In this document: piece after piece, positions 36,404 through 43,404 of the stretch
How the letters are laid out: each line of letters begins with the position of its first letter
How positions within the stretch are numbered: the first letter of the stretch is position 1
Source: Desulfovibrio sp.
Lineage (GTDB): Bacteria; Desulfobacterota; Desulfovibrionia; Desulfovibrionales; Desulfovibrionaceae
DNA length: 62,542 nt
Assembly (NCBI GenBank): GCA_031287575.1
Contig: JAITSV010000049.1
Coordinates: forward strand, 1-62,542
Direction: 5' to 3'
Notes under the pieces: model-generated
The model's database searches: none
The model's input: the letters and a program-made list of their open reading frames with translations, nothing else
Told to the model about the DNA's origin: nothing
Made by a program: the position numbers and the translations under genes

Positions 36404-36411
36404 TTAAAATC

Positions 36412-36444
36412 AATGGCTTACGATATGCTCGTAAGCCATTTTTC
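36412..36444 (+). terminator. Terminator after tRNA-Pro
   Basis: AATGGCTTACGA (36412-36423) pairs perfectly with TCGTAAGCCATT (36429-36440), followed by TTTC. Confidence 0.9.
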
Positions 36445-36447
36445 AGT

Positions 36448-36473
36448 TTAGGGCATACAGTTAGGGCATACAG
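36448..36473 (+). repeat. Two adjacent 13-base direct repeats beside the tRNA
   Basis: TTAGGGCATACAG occurs at 36448-36460 and again immediately at 36461-36473. Tandem direct repeats just outside a tRNA attachment site are typical of arm-type integrase binding sites. Confidence 0.75.
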
Positions 36474-36835
36474 CCTCCAAAGGGCGCATGAAGGCCCTCT
36501 TAGAAAAACGTGTCCTTTCGGGCCATTACCCAAAGCCCCCTCTCCTCCGCCAGTGCAATGAGCTTGCACGACCTTGCACGGGGTTGCACACCGCGCAATG
36601 CGCCACAGCGGGCAATAGCCAAGGCGGCCCAAGGAATACGCCGTGGATTGCACCGGTGGGCCGATTGCACAATCGCGCTCGAAAAAGGCCGAAGGTTTGG
36701 GGCGGAGGAGTGAATTTTTCCGGGGGGCGCTGGGTTTTCGCGGATGAGATGGGGGGCACAGGGCGGCGCGCGGCGGCTGCGCCACCTGGTGGGCGGATGC
36801 CCGCGCTGCGCGGGCGCGCCGGGAGAAAATGGAAA
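36474..36835. other. Gene-free region with TTGCAC clusters
   Basis: No supported gene. TTGCAC occurs at 36564, 36574 and 36584 (exactly ten bases apart) and at 36648 and 36665, with the inverse GTGCAA at 36553. Two more inverse copies ten bases apart lie at 36889 and 36899. This looks like a multi-site protein-binding region, for example for a recombination directionality factor or repressor. Confidence 0.55.
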
Positions 36836-36858
36836 GGGCCGGGAGTGTATCCCGGCCC
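36836..36858. terminator. Terminator downstream of the orphan antitoxin gene
   Basis: GGGCCGGGA and TCCCGGCCC form a nine-base stem with a five-base loop; the minus strand continues with TTTCC. Confidence 0.7.
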
Positions 36859-36924
36859 TGATTCGTTCATGGGGTAGTGCGCGTGGCCGTGCAACGGTGT
36901 GCAACGGCATTGATGCCTACGTGA

Positions 36925-37215
36925 TCAGGCTGCCACCTTGGGCTTGGCCTGAAGCGAAACGCCCATGGCTCCGAGCAGTTTGACGATGGTCCCGTAGCGA
37001 GGTTGGGCACCAGGCGCGAGGGCCTTGTACAGACTCTCACGTCCGAGGCCTGCGTCCTTGGCAAGCTGGCTCATGCCATGGGCCTTGGCCACGTCGGCAA
37101 CCGCCGCAAGGAACACATCCGGGTTCGGGTCTTCGAGCGCTGCCGAAAGGTATTCGGCGATGGCTTCTTCGCTGTCGAGGAATTCGGCGGCGTCGAATCT
37201 GGCAATCTTAGTCAT
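36925..37215 (-). CDS. HigA-type addiction module antitoxin (orphan)
   Basis: 96 residues ending in a helix-turn-helix: ALEDPNPDVFLAAVADVAKAHGMSQLAKDAGLGRESLYKAL is the common core of putative addiction-module antidotes paired with Gp49/HigB-like toxins. It would bind its own promoter and a toxin. Its ATG overlaps the end of the toxin reading frame by eight bases, the normal toxin-antitoxin layout, but the toxin is truncated. This is therefore an unpaired antitoxin, possibly a phage-borne anti-addiction gene or simple remnant. Confidence 0.88.
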   Translation of the reverse strand: MTKIARFDAAEFLDSEEAIAEYLSAALEDPNPDVFLAAVADVAKAHGMSQLAKDAGLGRESLYKALAPGAQPRYGTIVKLLGAMGVSLQAKPKVAA

Positions 37216-37321
37216 GGCTATCCTCGAATTCCCGCGCCAGCTTCTTGGCAAGCACGATATCACGCTTCTGGCTAGACTTGTCGCCACCCGCGAGCAGCAG
37301 GTAGATCGTCTCGCCCGACAT
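37208..37321 (-). pseudogene. Truncated Gp49/HigB-like toxin
   Basis: The frame MSGETIYLLLAGGDKSSQKRDIVLAKKL matches only the C-terminal third of Gp49-like toxins (consensus LLLCGGDKSTQ..DI..AK). The upstream in-frame sequence is unrelated and soon enters AT-rich DNA, so the N-terminal part with the RNase core is lost. The frame overlaps the antitoxin start by eight bases. Confidence 0.75.
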
Positions 37322-37384
37322 AGCTGTGTCAGGTGAATGCTTTCTCTGTATACTCTCCCAGCGGTGCAAACCGACCCACATTTC

Positions 37385-38536
37385 TCAATTTTTATCAAAT
37401 GATGAACCTATTAGTCCCCAATCTCCAAAATACATTCTCGAATAGTCATAAGCAAATTCACTGCCATGCTCGAAAGAAGGATGCGCAATTTTGAGGAAAA
37501 ACGCCTTGCCTTCTTCATCTAACGAATTCCACCACTTTGGTTCAACGACAAAATTATCAGTATACGCGCATAGCATCCGAACGATCATCTCAGTCACTTG
37601 CGCTGAATTCGCTAAAGACAACTTTTCAAAGCACTTCCGATATACTTCGTCTGCCCCCTTATCCCACGAAAAAAGAGCTATCCCCTTGTCGTCATTTGCG
37701 AAGACATTCACACACAACAACGGAAACTTTTTTTCTGGACTCGATATGCGCTCCAGGCGGCCCGCTACAATGCGCAGAACACCAGACAGTGTACTTTGAA
37801 CAACATCTCCAAACGCATCTACAGACATTGCAAAAGCAGAGCATGCCATTACAGATGGAATTCTTAAGAATTCAAAAACACAATATGAATATTTTTCAAA
37901 AGCACCAGTTTTATACACCTCGCAAGCTTCATTCATAAAAAATTCCATATCTATCAAATCTTGTTCATTTCCAGCTATATACATATTCAAAAACATTTGC
38001 ACATTTCGCTGGAGATTAGCGTTCATACCTCTGTCAATCATTTTAAGCTGTTCTTTTTGCGATTCAATCGCAACCATCTTATCATAGTATTGCTTGCACA
38101 TAGATCTATAGTGAAGCCTAAACACGTCTTCATAACATTTTTCAAAATTCTTATTCTCAATTTTCAAAAAAAAATCCTGATCATGCTTCTTGCAAAAACC
38201 AAAAAAAGTTGATGCACTAGATACTCCTACCAACTTAAGACCAATCTCACCTTCGTTTTTAACAAGATCAGGGTAATCCTTTCTCACATAATAAACTTTC
38301 CCATCTTCAGAAATTTTTGAAAGACTTCCATTTTTTTGAACTGTATGCGATTGTATAATTTTATCACATTCGCCGTTTGGCTGCGGGTGCAAACACATCT
38401 TTCTCTTATTCATTATATTTAAAACATTTATAACATCTTGCATTCCAACAACGTCCTCATTAACACGATTAAGGTGGCATTTTTTGTATTTGATACCAGA
38501 ACCACACCAACACAAGTCGTTTCTTCCCAGCTTCAT
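37385..38536 (-). CDS. AT-rich SEC-C zinc-finger protein, putative defence gene
   Basis: 383 residues. The N-terminus has a SEC-C motif (GRNDLCWCGSGIKYKKCH). A second metal-site region follows with CLHPQPNGECDKIIQSHTVQ and, later, FFGFCKKHDQDFF, a treble-clef or HNH-like Cys/His pattern. The remaining 250 residues are helical and unrecognised. GGAGGGAG precedes the ATG, and a TATAAT-like element lies about 35 bases upstream of it. Base composition and codon use are strikingly AT-rich against all neighbours, a sign of recent transfer. SEC-C proteins of this type are often found in mobile islands; a defence role is inference. Confidence 0.75.
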   Translation of the reverse strand: MKLGRNDLCWCGSGIKYKKCHLNRVNEDVVGMQDVINVLNIMNKRKMCLHPQPNGECDKIIQSHTVQKNGSLSKISEDGKVYYVRKDYPDLVKNEGEIGLKLVGVSSASTFFGFCKKHDQDFFLKIENKNFEKCYEDVFRLHYRSMCKQYYDKMVAIESQKEQLKMIDRGMNANLQRNVQMFLNMYIAGNEQDLIDMEFFMNEACEVYKTGAFEKYSYCVFEFLRIPSVMACSAFAMSVDAFGDVVQSTLSGVLRIVAGRLERISSPEKKFPLLCVNVFANDDKGIALFSWDKGADEVYRKCFEKLSLANSAQVTEMIVRMLCAYTDNFVVEPKWWNSLDEEGKAFFLKIAHPSFEHGSEFAYDYSRMYFGDWGLIGSSFDKN

Positions 38537-38674
38537 TTCTCCCTCCTGCGGGTCTCTTAATTTTATCCCTTTATAAATATTATATAAACAAAAACAACAG
38601 GTAACCAGCCACGCCCACATATCACGCAATCACATAGAATCGCTGAATAACAACCCATACCCCATTCATCACCC

Positions 38675-38951
38675 TTGACTTCGCCGGGCGGTTACGACAC
38701 CTTGTCACAAGGTGCTCAACACACCTGTCAGTCCTAGGCGGCCATCACGCCCGTCAGCCGTGGTTTTTTTGCGCCCGTCATGCGCCATCGTTGCCCATGG
38801 CACGGTTGCATCTTTCCACGTACTTTTCTGCCGGGAGTGCGGCTAATACAATACCCGCAAGGGGAATACGCCCGCCGCCCTAGGACGGTGTTGAGCTCCC
38901 GGCAGTCTCTTTTCAGAGACTGCCAATCAACAACATTCCTAGGAGCCTTCC
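38675..38951 (+). promoter_or_regulatory. Structured leader A of the duplicated moron cassette
   Basis: TTGACT (38675-38680) is shared with leader B, though a matching -10 is less clear here. Within the leader: GGTG-CTCAACA-CACC hairpin (38711-38725); CACG-CCCGTCAGC-CGTG hairpin followed by seven Ts (38746-38770); a long-range ten-base stem CTGCCGGGAG (38828-38837) with CTCCCGGCAG (38896-38905); and a hairpin GGCAGTCTCT/AGAGACTGCC (38901-38924). The last two share GGCAG and exclude each other. AGGAG precedes the ATG. The same order occurs at 48103-48362. Confidence 0.7.
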
Positions 38952-39419
38952 ATGTCCCACACCCCTCTCATCTCCCCCGCCGTGGCGAGTCGGATCAGCG
39001 CCCTTGCGTCTGAACTGGACGACCTGGAGGTGCAGCTTGGCTATCTGGCCGACTACACCGAACCGGGCCCGCTGTTCGGGCTGTTGCGCTCGCTTCAGGA
39101 CAGCGCCGCCGAGTACAGCGGCAGCCTGTGCTCCACCCTTGACGACGAAGACGGCGACAACACGGTGCTTGGCGATGCCGGGCCGTACTTCGCGCCGTTC
39201 ACGCTGGGCACCATTGCCCGCCAGTTGTCCGCCGCGCCGGGCATGCTGGCCGAAGCGGGCAAGGACCGCCCGCGCGACGCCCGGCTGGCCCTTGAATGGC
39301 TGGGCCTGCGCATGCTGCAACTGTCCGACTCGGCCAACCGCATCGCGCGAACCGTGATGTCGGAACTGCCGCCCTGCCAGCCGCAGGCGCTGCCGCCCAT
39401 GGTGATTGCCTCGGCCTAG
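38952..39419 (+). CDS. Duplicated phage moron protein, copy A
   Basis: 155 residues, helical, soluble, no signal peptide. It is clearly paralogous to the product at 48363-48827. Shared blocks include MSHTPLI, SELDDLEVQ, EYSGSL, AGKDRPRD, LALEWLGLRM and ELPPCQP. It is transcribed against the phage late genes from its own leader and closed by its own terminator, the definition of a moron. I do not recognise the family. It might act in lysogeny maintenance, superinfection exclusion or host control. Confidence 0.85.
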   Translation: MSHTPLISPAVASRISALASELDDLEVQLGYLADYTEPGPLFGLLRSLQDSAAEYSGSLCSTLDDEDGDNTVLGDAGPYFAPFTLGTIARQLSAAPGMLAEAGKDRPRDARLALEWLGLRMLQLSDSANRIARTVMSELPPCQPQALPPMVIASA

Positions 39420-39441
39420 CCTTCCGCCCCCTGAAACGACG

Positions 39442-39479
39442 CCGCCCCGTGCCATCAGCCGATGACACGGGGCGGTTTT
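39442..39479 (+). terminator. Terminator of moron copy A
   Basis: CCGCCCCGTG (39442-39451) pairs with CACGGGGCGG (39466-39475), followed by TTTT. It separates the moron from the convergent spike gene. Confidence 0.9.
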
Positions 39480-39496
39480 GCGTGGTGCGGGGTCCG

Positions 39497-40627
39497 TCAC
39501 GCCGTGATGCCTCCAATGCGCCCCCGGTGGGTGCCCAGCCGGGATGCGTGGGTTGCCACCTCGCCGCCTTCCGTGATGGCCGACGAGGATGGGTGGGTGT
39601 GGGCGGCCAGCACATCGAGCGCCGCCTTGATTTCGTCCAGGCAGGCCAGCAGTTCCTCGAACAGGCTTGTCCCCGCCCCGTTGCCGGAGGTGGACACGCA
39701 CGAGATGGTCGCCGCCCGCAGTCGCAGGTTGGCCGCTTCTATGGTGCGGTCGCCCCCGGCCTTTTCGGTGCTGCTGCCGTCCACGGTCTGGTCGTGGTCG
39801 CCGCCCACGGCCTCTGTCCTGTCGCCGCCGATCTGCGTCTGCTGACCGCCCTGCACTGCCTCGCTGCGGCCCCCGGCAACGGTGATGTACCGGCTGCCCT
39901 TCACCGTGCTGGCGTGGTCGCGGCCCACGGTTTCGGTGGCGGCGCCCGCCGTGGTGTGGGTGGAATCGCCCCCGGCGGTCAGGTTCAGTACGCCCAGGGT
40001 GCCTAGATCGGCCCGCAGCCCGGCCAGCAGGGTGAGCACCGTGCCCGCCTCCACCGTGTACGTGCCCTCCACCTCGGTGGCGGAATGCTCCGACACGCGG
40101 CGGATTTCGCGCGCAACCTCGGTCACCGCCTCCATGGCCCGTACCAGCCGGGTCTGCGATTCGTCGGTGATGGCCGCGTCGGTCTGGCGGGTCCAGTTGC
40201 CGTCCGCGTCGGCCCGCTGGAACACGGCGGGCGACTGTTGCGCCAGCCATTCGCGCGGGGCCACGGACGGCAGGCTGGCCCCCATGGGGTACACCTGCCG
40301 GATGATGGGGTGGTCCGGCCTGCCGTAGGCAAAGCCCACCACCACCAGCGCGCCCGGCTCCGGAAAGGCGTAAGTGCCGCTCTCCTGCCCTGCCCCGCCG
40401 GGCACCGGCAGCGGCACCGCCGGAAACACGGGAAAAGCCGTGTCCGGCTCAAGCTCCGGCGTCAGGATCTGCACGTCCACGGCATAGCGCGGTCGGAACC
40501 GTTCGCAGGTCACGCCCTCCCCGGGCTGATCCGCGATGGCCACCACCCGCCCGTACCGGTCCAGGTGCAGCCCGCCGGACAGCTCCGGAAACAGCCGCAG
40601 TACCGCCGTCCTTATTGCTTCCTGCAT
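39497..40627 (-). CDS. Phage baseplate spike protein (gpV-like)
   Basis: About 376 residues. An OB-like N-terminal region (VVGFAYGRPDHPIIRQVYPMG) precedes a repetitive beta region of THTT.G/ETVG.DH repeats (residues 230-310), which fits the needle-like beta-helix of contractile tail spikes. The C-terminus has AAHTHPSSS, where HTH-type residues often bind the apical iron. It closes the late operon. GGAGGT lies before the ATG, which is inside the preceding gene by 16 bases. Confidence 0.85.
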   Translation of the reverse strand: MQEAIRTAVLRLFPELSGGLHLDRYGRVVAIADQPGEGVTCERFRPRYAVDVQILTPELEPDTAFPVFPAVPLPVPGGAGQESGTYAFPEPGALVVVGFAYGRPDHPIIRQVYPMGASLPSVAPREWLAQQSPAVFQRADADGNWTRQTDAAITDESQTRLVRAMEAVTEVAREIRRVSEHSATEVEGTYTVEAGTVLTLLAGLRADLGTLGVLNLTAGGDSTHTTAGAATETVGRDHASTVKGSRYITVAGGRSEAVQGGQQTQIGGDRTEAVGGDHDQTVDGSSTEKAGGDRTIEAANLRLRAATISCVSTSGNGAGTSLFEELLACLDEIKAALDVLAAHTHPSSSAITEGGEVATHASRLGTHRGRIGGITA

Positions 40628-41301
40628 GTGACCTCCATCTGGTGCCCGGCAAACCGCACGGACGCTACCCACCCCCCGTCCAGCACCACGCCGGGGCGCA
40701 ATCCGGGGATGGCCGTCACCGTGCGCGCGCCCGTGGCCATGGTCTTTCCCCATGCCTCGTCCGGCAGATCCACGGCGCGCCCGGCCCAGCGCGAATCGGC
40801 CCACGCCCCCACGAATACCTGCCCGTCGCCCTGCGCCTGCCACACGTAGTCCTCGATGCCGAAGACCTGGCCCAACTGCGCCATACCGTGGAAGCCGGAA
40901 CCTACGGCGCCGAAATACGGCACGCGGGTGGCGGCATACGGCCTGTCCGGTACGATGAAGCGCACCCGCGCGGCCTGCGCATAGGCGGCCAGCACCTGGT
41001 GCAACGTGGGGTGGCGCAGCGCCAACGGGATAGCCACGTCCAGCCGGGCCGAAACCTCGCGACAGAACAGCCGCTGCTGCGCCCCGTCCACGGGGGTGCA
41101 CCGCTCCACGTCGCCGCTGAAGAACAGGGTAAGGGCCGCATCCCAATGCCAGCCCATGGCAAAGGACACCTCGCCGGAAAGCGCGGCTTCCGCCCGCACC
41201 TGAAACACGGCCCTGCCGGGCCGGTCCAGATCCAGGCGCACGTCCTCGCTCACCAGCGGGACTTCCGCGCCCGCCACGGTCAACCGCTTTTGCAGCCTCA
41301 T
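40612..41301 (-). CDS. Phage tail hub-like protein (gpD-related)
   Basis: About 229 residues, beta-rich. LDLDRPGRAVFQVRA and HPTLHQVLAAYAQAARVRF recall the gp27/gpD hub fold that sits above the spike. It is placed directly before the spike gene as in P2-like and Mu-like tails. Its ATG overlaps the upstream stop (ATGA at 41298-41301). It is shorter than P2 gpD (387), so it may be a minimal hub. Confidence 0.65.
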   Translation of the reverse strand: MRLQKRLTVAGAEVPLVSEDVRLDLDRPGRAVFQVRAEAALSGEVSFAMGWHWDAALTLFFSGDVERCTPVDGAQQRLFCREVSARLDVAIPLALRHPTLHQVLAAYAQAARVRFIVPDRPYAATRVPYFGAVGSGFHGMAQLGQVFGIEDYVWQAQGDGQVFVGAWADSRWAGRAVDLPDEAWGKTMATGARTVTAIPGLRPGVVLDGGWVASVRFAGHQMEVTCRKQ

Positions 41302-41864
41302 TTCCCGGCCTCACTGCCCGTGCCGTCCGACGCCTTGTAGTCGCCCAGCACGTCGCTGGCGGCCTTCAGCTTCTTCTCGAACCACGTCAATTCCTGGGCG
41401 GGTTCCGCTTCTTCCGGCGGCGCCACGGCCTGCCCCTCGTTCTGCTGGGCGGTGGCCGTCTTGGCGGGTTCGCGCGCCTCGGCCCGCTCCGGCACCGACA
41501 CGTGCTCGGACAGGCTGAAGGTCACCAGCCAGCAGCGGCGCTCCTCCTGCTCCTCTGCCTTGAAGTCGCCGGTGAACCGGCCCTGCCGCATCCCGGCTGC
41601 GTTGGCCGTACGGTTGGTGACGGTGTAGACGCGCCCGTCGCCGCCGCTCTTGGCCTCGGCCATGCGGGTCAGAGCGCGCAGATCGTCCTCGTCCGTGAAC
41701 CGGATGAAGATTTTCGCCTCCAGCTTCTTGGCCTTGGTGCCCTTGCTGGCCTTGGACGTGCTGCTGGTGTCGCCGCTGGCGTCCTCGTCCTTGAAGGGCA
41801 GGGTCATGGAGGCGAGCAGGCCGAAGCCCGGCACGGTGAAATCGTCCAGACGCAGAAAGCTCAC
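41298..41864 (-). CDS. Phage tail/baseplate protein, uncharacterised
   Basis: About 188 residues beginning with GTG (GTGAGCTTTCTG). The GTGA overlaps the stop of the preceding gene, so initiation is coupled. The N-terminal half is beta-rich (DDFTVPGFGLLASMTLPF), the middle has IFIRFTDEDDLRALTRM, and the C-terminus is a charged helical tail. It sits between the 318-residue protein and the hub, in the place of small baseplate proteins such as gpU, with which it may be functionally equivalent. Confidence 0.65.
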   Translation of the reverse strand: MSFLRLDDFTVPGFGLLASMTLPFKDEDASGDTSSTSKASKGTKAKKLEAKIFIRFTDEDDLRALTRMAEAKSGGDGRVYTVTNRTANAAGMRQGRFTGDFKAEEQEERRCWLVTFSLSEHVSVPERAEAREPAKTATAQQNEGQAVAPPEEAEPAQELTWFEKKLKAASDVLGDYKASDGTGSEAGK

Positions 41865-42817
41865 GCTATGCCCTCCAGCGGGTTCTCCAGCCCGAAGGCT
41901 TCCTTGTAGTAGGCTACCTGCCGCTTGGTTCCGTACCAGCACACCGCCGCGCAGCACTTGAACGCGGCGTCCATGGGCGGGGCGAACTTCACCAGCAGCT
42001 TGGCCAGTTCCACGGCCTGCCCTTCCAGGTACACGCCGGACCATCCGGGGTCGCTGCCGGTCATGGACCCGCGCAGCGCATCGAGGTCGGCCTGCCGGGC
42101 CGCCATGGCAGTCTGCCGCTTGGCCCCGAACGCACCCAGCCGCCCCACAGGCGACGTGCTGGCGGCGGAAAGGCCCTCCGCCATGGCCAGCTGCCCACCC
42201 AGCGCCCGCGACGTGGCCAGCCCCGGCCCGCCCCGCTGCGGCGACGATGCGCCCCACGCGGGATAACCGGGTGCAGGCGGGATGGTGAACTTGTCACGCT
42301 CCAGCCCGGCCAGCCCACCGGCGCGCCGCTGCGCCTGCTGCAACTCGGTGATGGGGAAGACGCCGTTGAACCGGCCCAACGAGGTGGCAAGGCCGCTCTC
42401 GTCGGGCGCGGCCATGACCAGCAACACCATGGCCGTGTCCATCTCCGTGGGGGCCGTGGAAGCTGGCAACGCTCCGGGGGCCTGCAGATCCTGCGCCTCG
42501 CTCATGCGCCCGGCCACAGCGGAGACGGCTCCCTGCGGCGTCAGATAGGCCCGGTCACCCCGGCGCTGCCCCACGCCCTGCTGGTACGGCGTGACCGCGA
42601 TGTACGGGCACGGGCTGGCCAGCATGCCGGAGGCGTCGTTACGAAGATCCGCGGTGCCCCCTCCGGCGGGGGGCGGCCCCTCCGGCAGGCCCAGCCCGGC
42701 AAGGGACGCCGCACCGCTGGCCACGGTGGACCCCACCGTCCCCAGCGAACCGGAAAGCCCGTCGCCCACCGCGCCGATGCTGGCCGGGGGCGTGAACGAT
42801 ACGGGTTGCCACAGCAT
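41861..42817 (-). CDS. Phage structural protein of unknown role
   Basis: About 318 residues. Low-complexity Gly/Ala/Pro N-terminus, central region with Gln/Arg-rich helices, and a Cys-containing end (AAFKCCAAVCWYGTKRQVAYYKEAF). No signal or membrane span is convincing. It lies between the tail-fibre chaperone-like gene and baseplate genes in the late operon and is coupled to the next gene by GTGA. I do not recognise a family. Confidence 0.7.
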   Translation of the reverse strand: MLWQPVSFTPPASIGAVGDGLSGSLGTVGSTVASGAASLAGLGLPEGPPPAGGGTADLRNDASGMLASPCPYIAVTPYQQGVGQRRGDRAYLTPQGAVSAVAGRMSEAQDLQAPGALPASTAPTEMDTAMVLLVMAAPDESGLATSLGRFNGVFPITELQQAQRRAGGLAGLERDKFTIPPAPGYPAWGASSPQRGGPGLATSRALGGQLAMAEGLSAASTSPVGRLGAFGAKRQTAMAARQADLDALRGSMTGSDPGWSGVYLEGQAVELAKLLVKFAPPMDAAFKCCAAVCWYGTKRQVAYYKEAFGLENPLEGIA

Positions 42818-42831
42818 GGCCGCTCCCCGCC

Positions 42832-43395
42832 CTACGTCGGGTAGCTGACCACGATGGCCAGCACGGCGGGCACCGGGTCGGCTTCGGCCTGCGCAGCCAG
42901 CAGGGCCTGCTCCAGTTCCACCCGGCGGGCGGTCAGCATGTCCACCAGGTATTCCAGCCCGTCGGGGTCCGTGACGGCCATCAAGGCCGACCCCACGGCC
43001 ACGCCGGTGGCGGTGGCGTCCGCCCCGGCCAGCACGCCCGCAAGGGCCGTGTCGTACCCGGTGCGGATCTCGCGCGCCTTGGCGGCGGCTACGCTTTCCA
43101 GCGAGGGCACAGGGGCGCTGGTGCTCCAGCCTTCGGGCAGCGGTCCCAAGGCCGCGATGGTTTGGGGCTGTTCATCGGGCAGCCATCCCTTCTCGCCGCG
43201 ATGGTCGTCAACGTACTCCCAGCCGTCAGCCTGCACGGTGAGCACACGGGCAAACCCCGCGCGCACATCCGGCAGGGGGACGGCATCGGCAGACACTGCA
43301 TCGGCGGGCAGGGCCACCCACGGCTCCGGCGGGGTCCAGTCTTCGGTGCGCAGATATTCGCGAGTATCGGTGGCGTAGATATGAATCAAAGGCAT
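42832..43395 (-). CDS. Tail fibre assembly-like protein
   Basis: About 187 residues. The stretch ADGWEYVDDHRGEKGWLPDE resembles the conserved WxxVxDHRGxxVW block of Tfa/gpG chaperones that trimerise and cap tail fibres. It directly follows the fibre gene. The C-terminal half is helical and probably contacts the fibre tip. Confidence 0.75.
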   Translation of the reverse strand: MPLIHIYATDTREYLRTEDWTPPEPWVALPADAVSADAVPLPDVRAGFARVLTVQADGWEYVDDHRGEKGWLPDEQPQTIAALGPLPEGWSTSAPVPSLESVAAAKAREIRTGYDTALAGVLAGADATATGVAVGSALMAVTDPDGLEYLVDMLTARRVELEQALLAAQAEADPVPAVLAIVVSYPT

Positions 43396-43404
43396 GGCGT
43401 GCTC

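Noticed and set aside
36526-36894. Open frames of about 120 codons in the TTGCAC region
   Set aside because: Pro/Arg/Ala-rich composition, no ribosome site, overlapping in several frames and interrupted by terminator and binding repeats.
38698-38714. CACCTTG-TCA-CAAGGTG dyad and the corresponding TAGGGC-TATCT-GCCCTA (48120-48136) as further covarying RNA stems
   Set aside because: In copy B this dyad covers the -10 element, so it probably lies before the transcription start and would be a DNA operator rather than part of the RNA; not counted as RNA covariation.
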